From Victivallales bacterium (GTDB lineage: Bacteria; Verrucomicrobiota; Lentisphaeria; Oligosphaerales; Oligosphaeraceae), in contig JAFRLP010000020.1 of assembly GCA_017431185.1 (NCBI GenBank), positions 1 to 10,188 of the forward strand: DNA of 10,188 bases, in the 5' to 3' direction. A program made the translations under genes and the position numbers. A model generated the notes under the pieces. It had not been told where the DNA came from and ran no database searches. It saw only the letters and a list, made by a program, of their open reading frames with translations. This document shows, one piece after another, positions 1 to 8,321 of this stretch; position 1 is the stretch's first letter; each line of letters opens with the position of its first letter.

Positions 1-383
1 CCCACCACCTGCCCATGGTGGATAAGCGGCACACAGATGAACGAAAGCGGGTCATTGACCCCGCGGGACTTGGTGCGGTTCAGAAAACGGTGGTCTTTGC
101 GGACGTCCTGGATGACCTCCGTGCGTCCCGTCTTGGCGACCAGTCCCGTGATGCCTTCGCCGATGTGGTACCGCCCCAGCACCCGTTCTTCGGCGTTGAG
201 GCGTCGGGCGGTCGCCTCGATGCGCAACTCGTCGCCCTCCAGAAGCGTGAAGGTGCCGCGCCGCATGTTCATCCGGCGTTCCAGGATGACCAGGATTTCC
301 TCAAACAGCCGCCGAACATCACGCTCACGCACCAGCACCGAGGTGATTTCACGCAGAACTGTGATTTCCGAAATGATACTCAT
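1..383 (-). CDS. NifA-type (sigma54-dependent family) transcriptional regulator, N-terminal GAF domain only, partial
   Basis: The visible 127 residues, beginning at ATG 383-381, form a GAF sensor domain like the N-terminus of NifA. Diagnostic blocks are MRRGTFTLLEGDELRIEA (about residues 40-57), EERVLGRYHIGEGITGLVAKTG (about 66-86), the HRFLNRT segment near 98-104 and SFICVPL near 114-120. In the NifA family this domain is followed by an AAA+ domain that activates sigma54 RNA polymerase and a Fis-type helix-turn-helix; both would lie left of position 1, so neither is seen and the activator function is inferred. The start is supported by alignment of the GAF domain and a purine-rich GAGCGG a few bases upstream, which is only a weak ribosome site. 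The gene follows carB in the same direction after 219 bp and probably has its own promoter. A true nitrogen-fixation role cannot be claimed: many genomes without nif genes carry regulators annotated as NifA on the strength of this domain. Another GAF-containing protein is the alternative. Confidence 0.8.
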   Translation of the reverse strand, partial: MSIISEITVLREITSVLVRERDVRRLFEEILVILERRMNMRRGTFTLLEGDELRIEATARRLNAEERVLGRYHIGEGITGLVAKTGRTEVIQDVRKDHRFLNRTKSRGVNDPLSFICVPLIHHGQVV

Positions 384-420
384 ATTCCGCTCGCATTGGG
401 CTGTACGAGTTTTTTATTCA

Positions 421-478
421 GAGCCCCAGGCCCCTTCCATCCGCGAGGCCTGAGGCCTCGCGGGCAGGTTGGGGGCTC
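421..478. repeat. Nested inverted repeat (hairpin B) upstream of the NifA-type gene
   Basis: The core is a perfect 10-bp inverted repeat: CCGCGAGGCC (441-450), loop TGA (451-453), GGCCTCGCGG (454-463). An outer 7-bp pair, GAGCCCC (421-427) with GGGGCTC (472-478), encloses it, so the RNA could fold into a two-tier stem with an internal loop. Read on the minus strand, the stem is followed by six A residues (T-run 410-415 on the plus strand), the opposite of the U-tract of an intrinsic terminator. It may be a leader structure, a 3'-end stabiliser of the carB message, or a copy of a dispersed palindromic repeat. Which of these holds cannot be told from one copy. Confidence 0.65.
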
Positions 479-480
479 AC

Positions 481-496
481 GCCTGGCACGCCAGGC
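481..496. repeat. Short perfect palindrome (hairpin A) between carB and the NifA-type gene
   Basis: GCCTGGCACGCCAGGC is an inverted repeat with arms GCCTGG and CCAGGC around a CACG loop; the arms can be extended by one pair if the loop is only two bases. No T-run follows on either strand, so it is not a standard intrinsic terminator. It may be an RNA hairpin in the leader of the NifA-type gene, or a DNA binding site. Confidence 0.6.
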
Positions 497-550
497 TCAA
501 ATGGAAAATCAGCGGGGTGTGTCAAAAACGGGTGAGGGTTTTCGACTTAC

Positions 551-578
551 AATATAAGGCGATTATGGGAGTTTTCAA
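551..578 (-). promoter_or_regulatory. Candidate sigma70-type promoter for the NifA-type gene
   Basis: On the minus strand, TTGAAA (578-573) is followed after 16 bp by TATATT (556-551). Each hexamer matches the sigma70 consensus at five of six positions. It begins 25 bp past the carB stop codon, where a separate promoter for the downstream gene would be expected. Transcription would start near 540-545 and give a leader of about 160 nt before the ATG at 383, containing both palindromes. This is a sequence match only. Housekeeping sigma factors outside Proteobacteria and Firmicutes may prefer other elements, and readthrough from carB remains possible. Confidence 0.5.
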
Positions 579-602
579 GGAAGTTGGCGTAATGCGCGGA
601 GA

Positions 603-3600
603 CTACCCCCTCGACGCCATGCGGTGGTATTCCTGGAGGGAGCAGACGTCGGGGCGCCCGGCGTCAACGGCGGCGTTGGCAAGCCCGTCCGTCGCCATTT
701 GCAGAGCGGCGGTCGTGGTGGTGATGGGGATGCCGAATTCGATGGCCAGATGCCTCATCTTCGCGCCATCGTCGCCAGGGGCGGAGATGTTCACAATCCA
801 GCCAATCTTCTTTTCGAGAATGAGGTCCCGAAGGTTGGGACGGCCCGCCGCCAGGCGGAAGACGCCATGGCAGGAGATGCCGTTGTCATAGAGCATCCTG
901 CCAGTGCCAGCGGTGGCGTAGAACTCGAAATGGTGGTTGGCGTCCAGACGCCGGATGAACGGCAAAGCAAGCTGCTTGTCGGAATCCCGAATGGAGAGGA
1001 ATACGCCCCCCTGATGGGGAATGCGGTTGCCAGCGGCGTCCTGGGACTTCAGATAGGCGTTGGCGGCATCCCAGTCCAACCCCATCACCTCGCCAGTGGA
1101 TTTCATCTCAGGGGAGAGGGTGATATCGACTCCAGGGAACTTGGCGAAGGGGAAAACGGCCTCCTTGAAGGCGGAGTACGGCAGTTTCGGCGTGTGGGTG
1201 AAATGAAGCTCGTCCAGCGTCTGCCCCGTCATGCACAATGCGGCCAGTTTGGCCAGCGGGACGCCCGTCGCCTTGCTGGCGAAGGGGACGGTGCGCGAGG
1301 CACGGGGATTGACCTCGATTACATACAGCACACCATGCTGCACCGCGAACTGGATGTTCATCAGCCCGACGACATGCAGTTCCTTCGCCAGCCGTTCCGC
1401 CGCCACCTGGATTTCCTCCAGAACGCCCTGCGGCAAATCACGGGGCGGAATTGAGCAGGCCGAGTCCCCCGAATGGATGCCCGCCTGCTCGACGTGCTCC
1501 ATGACTGCCCCGACCACGGTGCGCTGTCCGTCCGCCAGGCAATCCACATCCAGTTCCTGGGCGTCGTTGAGGAATTTGTCGATGAGGACGGGATGCCCGT
1601 CCGAAACTCGCGTTGCCTCCGCCATATAGGAACGAAGAGCCTGCTCCTGGCTGACGATGGCCATGGCGCGTCCTCCCAGCACGAAGGATGGGCGCACCAG
1701 AACAGGGTAGCCGAGTGTGGCCGCGATGCGGCAGGCGTCCTCCGCGTCCGCCGCCATTCCGCTGGGAGGCTGGCGGACTGCGGCGGCCAGGGCGATGCCC
1801 TTGAAGATTCCGCGGTCATCGGCCGCGTCAATGTCAGCAGGCGGGGTGCCAAGGATGCGGACTCCTGCGGCAGCCAAATCACTGGCCAGATTCAACGGGG
1901 TCTGTCCGCCAAGTTGGACTATCACGCCCTCGCACTGTTCGCGTTCATAGACATTGAGGACATCCTCCAGCGTCAGCGGCTCGAAATAGAGTCGGTCGGC
2001 GGTATCATAGTCCGTGGAGACGGTTTCGGGGTTGGAGTTGACCATGATGGTCTCGAAACCAGCCTCCTTCAGGGCAAAGACCGCGTGAACGCAGCAGCAG
2101 TCAAATTCGATGCCCTGGCCAATTCGGTTCGGGCCGCCTCCCAGAATCATGATTTTCTTCCTTCCCGTGGAGTCCCGCACAGGCTCGTCGTATTCCGCGT
2201 AGGTCGAATAGTAGTAGGGCGTCGTGGCGGCAAATTCCCCCGCGCAGGTATCGACCGTGCCGTATGCGGGAAGAATGTTGAAACTGCGCCGCAAGGCGCG
2301 GATTTCCATCTCGGTCCTGCCCAAGGCGAATGCCAACTGCCTGTCCGAGTATCCCAGATGCTTGGCGTGCCGCAGACACTCCGCCGTACCATCGACTCGC
2401 TCCTCGAATGCGGTCAGTTCCGCCAGTTTGCGCAGGTAGAAAAGGTCTATTCCAGTCAGTTCATTGATTTTCTCCAAGGACCACTTCCGCTTGAGGGCGG
2501 CGTGGAGGAAATACACGCGGTCGGCATTGGGACGCGACAGGCCTTCAGCCAGCGCATCGTCTGACACACCGTCAAAGGCGCCTTGCCTTTGCTCCAGTCC
2601 AAAGCCCGCGTGTCCAGTCTCCAGAGAGCGGATGGCCTTCTGGAAAGCCTGGCTGAAGTTGCGTCCTATGGACATCGCCTCGCCGACGGCCTTCATCTGC
2701 GTGCCCAGCGTGGGGTCCGCGGCGGGGAACTTCTCGAAGGTGAAGCGCGGCATTTTCACGACAACGTAATCCAGCACGGGTTCAAAGCAAGCGGGCGTGT
2801 CGCCCGTGATGTCGTTGCGCAATTCGTCCAGCGTGTATCCCACCGCCAGCAGGGCGGCGATTTTGGCGATGGGGAAGCCAGTGGCCTTGGAGGCCAGCGC
2901 GGAGGAGCGCGAGACACGCGGGTTCATCTCGATGATGAGCCGCTCGCCGTTGACGGGATTGACCGCCCACTGCACGTTGGAGCCGCCCGTCTGTATGCCA
3001 ATGGCGCGCATCACCTTCAGTGAGTCCTCGCGCATCGCCTGATATTCGCGGTCGGTGAGGGTCATGGCGGGCGCCACCGTGATGGAGTCGCCTGTATGCA
3101 CGCCCATCGGGTCCACGTTCTCGATGGAACAGACGATGACCGAGGTGCCGCGCTTGTCGCACATCACCTCCATCTCGTACTCCTTCCACCCCAGGAGCGA
3201 TTCCTCGATGAGCACCTCGTGGTTGAGGCTGGCCTCCAGCCCCCGTTCCACAATGGTCAGGAACTCCTCCTCCGTGTGGGCAATGCCGCCCCCCGTGCCT
3301 CCCAAAGTGAAGCCAGGTCGCACAATCAGCGGCCATTTGCCAATGGCCTTCGCAATGACCCTCGCCTCCTTCATGCTGTGCGCGGCCTCGGAATTGGCGC
3401 TGCGAATGCCGATGGCGTCCATGGTCGCCTTGAAAAGATGACGGTCTTCGGCGCGCTGGATGGCCGCCGCATCAGCCCCGATCATCTCCACATGGTAGCG
3501 TTTGAGGATACCGCTCTGCCACGCCTCCATCGCCAGGTTGAGGGCGGTCTGCCCTCCCAAAGTCGGCAACAGGGCATCGGGACGTTCCCGACGGATGATC

Positions 3601-3827
3601 TCATGGAGATAGGCGGGAGTCATCGGCTCCAGGTAGGTGCGGTCGGCGAACTCGGTGTCCGTCATGATGGTGGCGGGATTGCTGTTGAGCAGCACCAACT
3701 CGTACCCCTCATGCTTCAGCGCCTTGCAGGCCTGCACACCGGAATAGTCAAATTCGCAGCCCTGGCCGATGACCACTGGGCCCGCCCCCAACAGAAGTAT
3801 TTTGCGGATATCCGTGCGCTTTGGCAT
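603..3827 (-). CDS. carB: Carbamoyl-phosphate synthase, large (ammonia-dependent) subunit
   Basis: CarB makes carbamoyl phosphate from bicarbonate, two ATP and the ammonia that CarA releases from glutamine; the product feeds pyrimidine and arginine synthesis in the cytoplasm. The protein has 1074 residues, a full family length. It shows the duplicated layout: a first ATP-grasp half (about 1-400, with [17 protein letters not shown] at 14-30, Arg129, [12 protein letters not shown] at 170-181, His244 in MGVHTGD, Glu300 and Asn302 in IEMNPR), a helical oligomerisation part (about 405-555), a second ATP-grasp half ([14 protein letters not shown] at 563-576, [11 protein letters not shown] at 712-722, [10 protein letters not shown] at 837-846) and a C-terminal MGS-like regulatory domain (about 940-1074). 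The start is ATG 3827-3825 (MPKRTD), because AGGAG lies 7 nt upstream and homology begins here; an ATG 15 codons earlier lies inside pyrG. It begins 1 bp after the pyrG stop and ends in TAG. The regulatory domain is divergent, so its effectors are uncertain. Confidence 0.97.
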   Translation of the reverse strand: MPKRTDIRKILLLGAGPVVIGQGCEFDYSGVQACKALKHEGYELVLLNSNPATIMTDTEFADRTYLEPMTPAYLHEIIRRERPDALLPTLGGQTALNLAMEAWQSGILKRYHVEMIGADAAAIQRAEDRHLFKATMDAIGIRSANSEAAHSMKEARVIAKAIGKWPLIVRPGFTLGGTGGGIAHTEEEFLTIVERGLEASLNHEVLIEESLLGWKEYEMEVMCDKRGTSVIVCSIENVDPMGVHTGDSITVAPAMTLTDREYQAMREDSLKVMRAIGIQTGGSNVQWAVNPVNGERLIIEMNPRVSRSSALASKATGFPIAKIAALLAVGYTLDELRNDITGDTPACFEPVLDYVVVKMPRFTFEKFPAADPTLGTQMKAVGEAMSIGRNFSQAFQKAIRSLETGHAGFGLEQRQGAFDGVSDDALAEGLSRPNADRVYFLHAALKRKWSLEKINELTGIDLFYLRKLAELTAFEERVDGTAECLRHAKHLGYSDRQLAFALGRTEMEIRALRRSFNILPAYGTVDTCAGEFAATTPYYYSTYAEYDEPVRDSTGRKKIMILGGGPNRIGQGIEFDCCCVHAVFALKEAGFETIMVNSNPETVSTDYDTADRLYFEPLTLEDVLNVYEREQCEGVIVQLGGQTPLNLASDLAAAGVRILGTPPADIDAADDRGIFKGIALAAAVRQPPSGMAADAEDACRIAATLGYPVLVRPSFVLGGRAMAIVSQEQALRSYMAEATRVSDGHPVLIDKFLNDAQELDVDCLADGQRTVVGAVMEHVEQAGIHSGDSACSIPPRDLPQGVLEEIQVAAERLAKELHVVGLMNIQFAVQHGVLYVIEVNPRASRTVPFASKATGVPLAKLAALCMTGQTLDELHFTHTPKLPYSAFKEAVFPFAKFPGVDITLSPEMKSTGEVMGLDWDAANAYLKSQDAAGNRIPHQGGVFLSIRDSDKQLALPFIRRLDANHHFEFYATAGTGRMLYDNGISCHGVFRLAAGRPNLRDLILEKKIGWIVNISAPGDDGAKMRHLAIEFGIPITTTTAALQMATDGLANAAVDAGRPDVCSLQEYHRMASRG

Positions 3828-3828
3828 G

Positions 3829-5427
3829 TCATTTCTCCTGATGATGCAATGCCGCCTGTACCAGGGCGACAAACAGCGGATGTGGCGTAAACGGGCGGGA
3901 CTTGAATTCGGGATGGAACTGGCAGCCGACGTAGAAAGGATGCTCGGGCAGTTCGACCATCTCCACCAATGTCCCGTCAGGGCTGGTTCCGCCGACCTTC
4001 AGCCCAGCCGTCGTCAATGGTTCAAGGTAGTCGTTGTTGAACTCGAAACGATGGCGATGGCGTTCGGAAATCTCATTCTGGCCGTACAGGGACGCGGCGC
4101 GGCTGCCCGCCGCCAGACGACAGGGATACGCCCCCAGACGCATGGTTCCGCCCTTGCTGGAGACCCCGCGCTGCTCGGGCATCAAGTCAATGACGGGATG
4201 GGCGGTCGCCGGATTGAACTCCGTCGAGTCGGCGTCATTCCAGCCCAGGACATTGCGGGCATACTCGATGACCATGCACTGCATGCCCAGGCAGATGCCC
4301 AGACAGGGAAGCCCGTGCTCCCGCGCATACCGTAGGGCCGTGACCTTGCCGCCAATGCCACGAGCGCCGAAACCGCCTGGCACGAGTATGCCATCGTAGC
4401 CAGACAGGCATGAGGCGTCGCTCTCCAAATCCTCTGACTCCAGCATGTCGCAATGCACCTTGGTGTGCAGGGCGATTCCCGCATGCGCGAAGGACTCGAA
4501 GATGCTCTTGTAGGCGTCCCGCAGCCCCGCGTACTTCCCCACCATGGCGATGCGGCACTCCTTTTCGGGATGAAGCACACGCGAAAGCAGCTCGCTCCAG
4601 TCATCCATCTTGCGCTCGGTCACGGGAAGCCGCAGAAGTTCCAGCACCTTGACATCCATCTGGCGGTCCGCCAACTCCTGGGGCACCTCGTAGATGGAGT
4701 GCTGGACATCCTGTTCCTCGATGACCAGTTCGTCGGGGACATTGCAGAACAGCGAGAGTTTGCGCCGCTGCTCATCCGCAATGGGATTCTCGGTGCGGCA
4801 GACCAGCATGTCGGGAAAAATGCCGATGTGGTGAAGAATGCTGACCGACTGCTGGCTCGGCTTGGTCTTCATCTCGCCAACGGATTTGATGTAGGGGACC
4901 AGCGTCAGGTGAATGACCATGGCGTTGCCGCCCCCCGCCTCGTTCTTGAACTGGCGCACCGCCTCCAGAAAAGGCAAGGACTCGATGTCTCCCGCCGTCC
5001 CGCCTATCTCCGAAATGACGATGTCGATTCCCGGTTTGGCGGCGCTGCGGATGGCCGCCTTGATTTCATCCGTGATATGGGGAATCATCTGGACAGTCGC
5101 GCCCAGGTATCCGCCCTCGCGCTCGCGGGCAATGACACTGCTGTAGATTTTCCCGCTGGTGTAGTTGCTGTGGCGGTCGCAGGAGACTCCGGCAAAGCGC
5201 TCGTAATGCCCCAGGTCAAGGTCGGTCTCCGTGCCGTCATCCGTCACATAGACCTCGCCATGCTGATAGGGGGACATGGTGCCCGGATCGACGTTCAGAT
5301 AGGGGTCGAACTTCTGCATGGCAACGGTATAGCCATGCGACTTGAGCAGATAGGCCAGGCTGGCGGCGGTGAGTCCCTTGCCCAGCCCTGAGACAACCCC
5401 GCCCGTGATGAAAATGTGCTTGGTCAT
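3829..5427 (-). CDS. pyrG: CTP synthase (glutamine-hydrolysing)
   Basis: PyrG converts UTP to CTP with ATP and glutamine, the last step of pyrimidine nucleotide synthesis, in the cytoplasm. The 532 residues match the usual 530-545. The N-terminal synthase domain (about 1-265) has [10 protein letters not shown] with Lys18 (9-18), [20 protein letters not shown] (38-57), [16 protein letters not shown] (63-78) and [12 protein letters not shown] (139-150). The C-terminal class I glutamine amidotransferase domain has the PGGFGARG loop (350-357), the nucleophile Cys379 in GICLGMQ, the HRHRFEFNN segment near 457-465, and the His505/Glu507 pair in FHPEF, so the catalytic triad is complete. The ATG (5427-5425) overlaps the carA stop by 4 bp (ATGA). 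I see no clear Shine-Dalgarno before it, so translation is probably coupled to carA. Its place between carA and carB is unusual, because those two encode subunits of one enzyme and are commonly adjacent. Confidence 0.97.
   Translation of the reverse strand: MTKHIFITGGVVSGLGKGLTAASLAYLLKSHGYTVAMQKFDPYLNVDPGTMSPYQHGEVYVTDDGTETDLDLGHYERFAGVSCDRHSNYTSGKIYSSVIAREREGGYLGATVQMIPHITDEIKAAIRSAAKPGIDIVISEIGGTAGDIESLPFLEAVRQFKNEAGGGNAMVIHLTLVPYIKSVGEMKTKPSQQSVSILHHIGIFPDMLVCRTENPIADEQRRKLSLFCNVPDELVIEEQDVQHSIYEVPQELADRQMDVKVLELLRLPVTERKMDDWSELLSRVLHPEKECRIAMVGKYAGLRDAYKSIFESFAHAGIALHTKVHCDMLESEDLESDASCLSGYDGILVPGGFGARGIGGKVTALRYAREHGLPCLGICLGMQCMVIEYARNVLGWNDADSTEFNPATAHPVIDLMPEQRGVSSKGGTMRLGAYPCRLAAGSRAASLYGQNEISERHRHRFEFNNDYLEPLTTAGLKVGGTSPDGTLVEMVELPEHPFYVGCQFHPEFKSRPFTPHPLFVALVQAALHHQEK
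3835..3839 (-). promoter_or_regulatory. Ribosome binding site of carB
   Basis: Minus-strand AGGAG sits 7 nt before ATG 3827 and within the last codons of pyrG, whose TGA (3831-3829) falls inside the spacer. It decides between this start and the longer frame opening at 3872. Confidence 0.8.
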
Positions 5428-6557
5428 ATTTGGTGATTCGATTGGTGTTTCAGCATGAGTTCATGAAACCGACCGAAAAGGTAGCGCGAGTCAAAGGGAC
5501 CTGGCGCAGCCTCTGGATGATACTGCACCGAAAACGCTGGCAGATGGCGGTGGCGCAATCCCTCGATGCTGCCATCGTTCAAATTGAGATGCGTGACCTC
5601 CAGTTCTGCGGGCAACCCCTCTGGCTTCACGGCAAAATTGTGGTTTTGCGAGGTGATTTCCACACTTCCGTTCAGGAGATTCTTGACAGGATGGTTGCAG
5701 CCGTGATGCCCGAAGCGCAGGCGCCCGGTCTTCGCTCCGCAGGCCAATCCCAGAATCTGATGTCCCAGGCAAATGCCCATGACAGGGACCCGCCCCAGCA
5801 ACTCGCGGACACACTCAATCACTCCCTTCACCCCTTCGGGGTCGCCTGGGCCATTGGAGAGCAGCACGCCATCAGGTCGCCGAGCCAGAATATCCTGAGC
5901 GGAGACACGGCAGGGCATGACCTCAACTCGACAGCCCCGCTCCGCCAATTGCCGCAGAATATTGTATTTCACGCCGCAGTCAATGACCACCACCCGCAAC
6001 TCCCCCTGCTCTGACCAGACAAACGGTTCGCCGGCGGTGACCTGCGTTGCACAGTCCCCTCCATCCAGTCCGCACCAGGCATTTGCCCTGGTGACAGCCT
6101 CCTCGACAGGCAATGCCGTGCCATCCGCATGGAGCCAGGCACTCTGGGTGCCTGTTTCCCGCAGGTGAAGCACCAGCCGCCGTGTGTCCACGCCGGTCAG
6201 AATCGGCTTGCCGGCAGCCGACAGCAACGCATCCAGACTCCGACGGCTGCGCCAGGAGGACGGCGGGTTCAGGTTTTGCACAATGAGTCCGTTCAGAAAG
6301 ACCCCGCGGGACTCCATATCCTCGTCATTGCAGCCGTAATTGCCGACCTCCGCTGTCGATAGCGAGACAATCTGTCCGAAATAGGATGGGTCGGAGACGA
6401 TTTCCTGATACCCCGTCATGCCCGTGTTGAAGACCGCCTCGCCCGGCAGGTCGCATTTGGCTCCGCAGGAGACGCCGTGAAACACCGTCCCATCGGCAAG
6501 CGCCAGATAGGCGGGTGCGCTGTCCGAATTCGATGAACAGGAGTGCCGTCTTGTCAT
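5424..6557 (-). CDS. carA: Carbamoyl-phosphate synthase, small (glutamine amidotransferase) subunit
   Basis: CarA hydrolyses glutamine and passes ammonia to CarB for carbamoyl phosphate synthesis. The 377 residues match the family length. The N-terminal CarA-specific domain has AYLALADGTVFHG (16-28), FNTGMTGYQEIVSDPSY (43-59), GNYGCNDEDMES (72-83) and GVDTRRLVLHLRETG (122-136). The class I amidotransferase domain begins near 188 and holds LLSNGPGDP (232-240), the nucleophile Cys263 in GICLGHQ, SQNHNFAV (303-310) and His347/Glu349 in QYHPEA, giving an intact triad. The ATG at 6557 is chosen because AAGGAG lies 5 nt upstream and because the open frame above it runs into purF without CarA homology. 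The gene begins 10 bp after the purF-like stop, overlaps pyrG by 4 bp, and is separated from its partner carB by pyrG. Confidence 0.96.
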   Translation of the reverse strand: MTRRHSCSSNSDSAPAYLALADGTVFHGVSCGAKCDLPGEAVFNTGMTGYQEIVSDPSYFGQIVSLSTAEVGNYGCNDEDMESRGVFLNGLIVQNLNPPSSWRSRRSLDALLSAAGKPILTGVDTRRLVLHLRETGTQSAWLHADGTALPVEEAVTRANAWCGLDGGDCATQVTAGEPFVWSEQGELRVVVIDCGVKYNILRQLAERGCRVEVMPCRVSAQDILARRPDGVLLSNGPGDPEGVKGVIECVRELLGRVPVMGICLGHQILGLACGAKTGRLRFGHHGCNHPVKNLLNGSVEITSQNHNFAVKPEGLPAELEVTHLNLNDGSIEGLRHRHLPAFSVQYHPEAAPGPFDSRYLFGRFHELMLKHQSNHQI

Positions 6558-6562
6558 TTTCG

Positions 6563-6568
6563 CTCCTT
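6563..6568 (-). promoter_or_regulatory. Ribosome binding site of carA
   Basis: Minus-strand AAGGAG lies 5 nt before ATG 6557. Its first base is the last base of the upstream TGA stop (6570-6568), so ribosomes ending on the purF-like gene finish on the carA initiation site, which favours coupled translation. It also rules out the upstream start at 6722. Confidence 0.85.
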
Positions 6569-8307
6569 CAATATGCTCGACCATTGATGTGATTGGCGTA
6601 ATTGACCAATGCCTGGTTGACGACCCGATTGCCGCCAGGCGTGGGATAGTCGCCCGTGAAATACCAGTCCCCCGTGTGATTGGGAATGCAGCGCCGCAAA
6701 TCACGGCAGGGAAGAAAGACAACCTTCAGTTCGGCGTGAAGCGACTCGGGGAGAAGCCGACTGGCAATGGCCTCCGTCAGTTCATCCTCACTGAACATCC
6801 CGTAGAGTTGCGCGGAGCGGTTCACCATCTCCTGGTCAGGCTTGCCCAAGTCCTCTTCCGCCAGACGGACTGCCTCGTCAAACCGCCTCTCCAGACTCCG
6901 TGCACGAATCAAATCCATGCAGGCCTGGAAGGCGACCAGTTCGCCAAAGGACCCCATGTCGATGCCGTAGCAGTCGGGATAGCGCACCTGAGGCGCGGCG
7001 GATACGATGACAATCCGCTTCGGCTCCAGACGGTCAAGAATGGGCAGAATCGCCCGACGCATGGTGTTGCCACGAACAATGGAATCGTCAATGACCACCA
7101 GATTGTCCTCCCCAGGCCGAACCAGCCCGTAGGTCACGTCATAGACATGCGGAAACAGTTCCTCACGATGGCTGGCGTCACTGATGAAGGTGCGGAATTT
7201 GGCGTCCTTTACGGCGACCATGCCAAAGCGGAGCCGATGCCCGTCCCGCTGCTCATCCAAAGCATCCAGCATCCCATGGAAACTGACTTGTGCGGTGTTG
7301 GGGATGTAGGAGAAGACCGTGTGGTCGTAGTCATGGTCAATGGCGGTAAGCACCTGGGGGACGACCGTGCGCCCCAAAGCGCGCCGCTCCTGCTGGATTT
7401 CCGCATCATTGCCCCGCGAAAAGTAGATGCGCTCGAAGACACAGTGGCGGATGGGACGCTCCAGGAGGCAACGGGCAACCGATATCCCCCCCTGCGCGGG
7501 AATGCGGAGAAGATGGCCCGCGGGCAGTTCGCGGACATCCCCGCTGCGCAGATTGAAGGCCGTCTGGATGGCCACACGCTCGGAGGCGACCACGGCCACC
7601 TCGTCATCCAGATAATAGTACGCAGGGCGTATCCCCGCCGAATCGCGGAAGGCGAAGGCGTTGCCGTCGCCCAGGATTCCGGCGATGACGAAGCCGCCGT
7701 CCCAATCGGCGGCGGCCTTCCTCACGGTCTGGGACAAATCACCGTCTGCCTCCTCCAGGCAGTGGGCAAGCATATCCAGCAGCACCTCGCAGTCCTGGTG
7801 TCCCTTGGGATGGTAGCCCAGGTCGGTGAGGCGACGGAAAACGGTCGCCGTGTTGGTCAGGTTGAAGTTGCCCGCCGCCAGCAGGGTGCGGTTGCAGCGT
7901 GGACTGTCGCAGACCATCGGGTGGCATGCCTCCAGCGTGCGGTTGCCGTAGGTGCCATAGCGCAGATGCCCCAGATAGACCTCCCCGCAGAAGGGACGCT
8001 CCAGGGAGGCGAGTTCCGGCGAATTGGGCACGGTTGCCAGTTTCGCCGAGATTCGCTCCAGCAAATCCGCCAGCGGCATGGAGTCACAGCTCTTCTCCAG
8101 ATGGTAGAAGGGCCTGCCCGGCGGCACGTCCAGCCCGACGCAGGCGATGCCAGCGCCGTCCTGCCCGCGGTTGTGCTGTTTCTCCATCAGCAGCGCCAAT
8201 TTGGAGAAGCCGTAGGCGGACGTGCCGTATTTTCTGGCGTAGTATCCGAGTGGACGGCGCAGGCGCAGCAGCGCGATTCCACATTCATGCTTGAGCGAAT
8301 CCGACAT
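6568..8307 (-). CDS. purF: Amidophosphoribosyltransferase-like class II glutamine amidotransferase (long PurF form)
   Basis: Classical PurF transfers glutamine-derived ammonia to PRPP to give phosphoribosylamine, the first committed step of purine synthesis. This protein has both needed parts. The Ntn-type glutaminase domain begins MSDSLKHECGI: Cys9 would become the N-terminal nucleophile after removal of an eight-residue propeptide; RGQDGAG (47-53), GHLRYGT (113-119), NFNLTNT (148-153 area) and DCEVLL (172-177) follow. The phosphoribosyltransferase domain has the PRPP loop VVIDDSIVRGNTM (404-416) and RYPDCYGIDM (442-451). At 579 residues it is about 70-110 longer than typical PurF. It has a divergent stretch YIPNTAQVSFHGML (334-347) where PurF usually has a P-x-P-D/E-S/T type loop, and a C-terminal block PNHTGDWYFTGDYPTPGG (542-559) that I recall from Bacteroidota and related phyla. 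It starts 14 bp after glnN; no strong Shine-Dalgarno is visible. The gene symbol assumes the family annotation; true PurF activity is likely but not proved. Confidence 0.82.
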   Translation of the reverse strand: MSDSLKHECGIALLRLRRPLGYYARKYGTSAYGFSKLALLMEKQHNRGQDGAGIACVGLDVPPGRPFYHLEKSCDSMPLADLLERISAKLATVPNSPELASLERPFCGEVYLGHLRYGTYGNRTLEACHPMVCDSPRCNRTLLAAGNFNLTNTATVFRRLTDLGYHPKGHQDCEVLLDMLAHCLEEADGDLSQTVRKAAADWDGGFVIAGILGDGNAFAFRDSAGIRPAYYYLDDEVAVVASERVAIQTAFNLRSGDVRELPAGHLLRIPAQGGISVARCLLERPIRHCVFERIYFSRGNDAEIQQERRALGRTVVPQVLTAIDHDYDHTVFSYIPNTAQVSFHGMLDALDEQRDGHRLRFGMVAVKDAKFRTFISDASHREELFPHVYDVTYGLVRPGEDNLVVIDDSIVRGNTMRRAILPILDRLEPKRIVIVSAAPQVRYPDCYGIDMGSFGELVAFQACMDLIRARSLERRFDEAVRLAEEDLGKPDQEMVNRSAQLYGMFSEDELTEAIASRLLPESLHAELKVVFLPCRDLRRCIPNHTGDWYFTGDYPTPGGNRVVNQALVNYANHINGRAY

Positions 8308-8321
8308 GCGCTTGGACCGTA

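Noticed and set aside
421..478. Intrinsic terminator for the carB operon
   Set aside because: The stem is strong, but the minus strand has an A-run, not a U-run, after it; kept as a structured repeat only.
481..499. Possible sigma54 promoter in TGGCACG or its complement
   Set aside because: The -24-like half is present because of the palindrome, but the required GC at -12 spacing is missing on both strands.
15..557. A 180-codon plus-strand frame across the NifA-type gene and the gap
   Set aside because: The minus-strand GAF domain in the same place is recognisable; the plus frame is not, and it runs through the palindromes.
3828..3872. Extended N-terminus of carB starting at 3872
   Set aside because: The added 15 residues overlap the end of pyr[15 protein letters not shown] at 3827 is the expected CarB start and has AGGAG at good distance.
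4453..5391. A 312-codon plus-strand frame opposite pyrG
   Set aside because: It is the complement of a fully conserved CTP synthase and shows no domain of its own.
6558..6722. Extended N-terminus of carA starting at 6722
   Set aside because: The added 55 residues lie inside the purF-like coding region and have no CarA homology; the ATG at 6557 has a strong Shine-Dalgarno.
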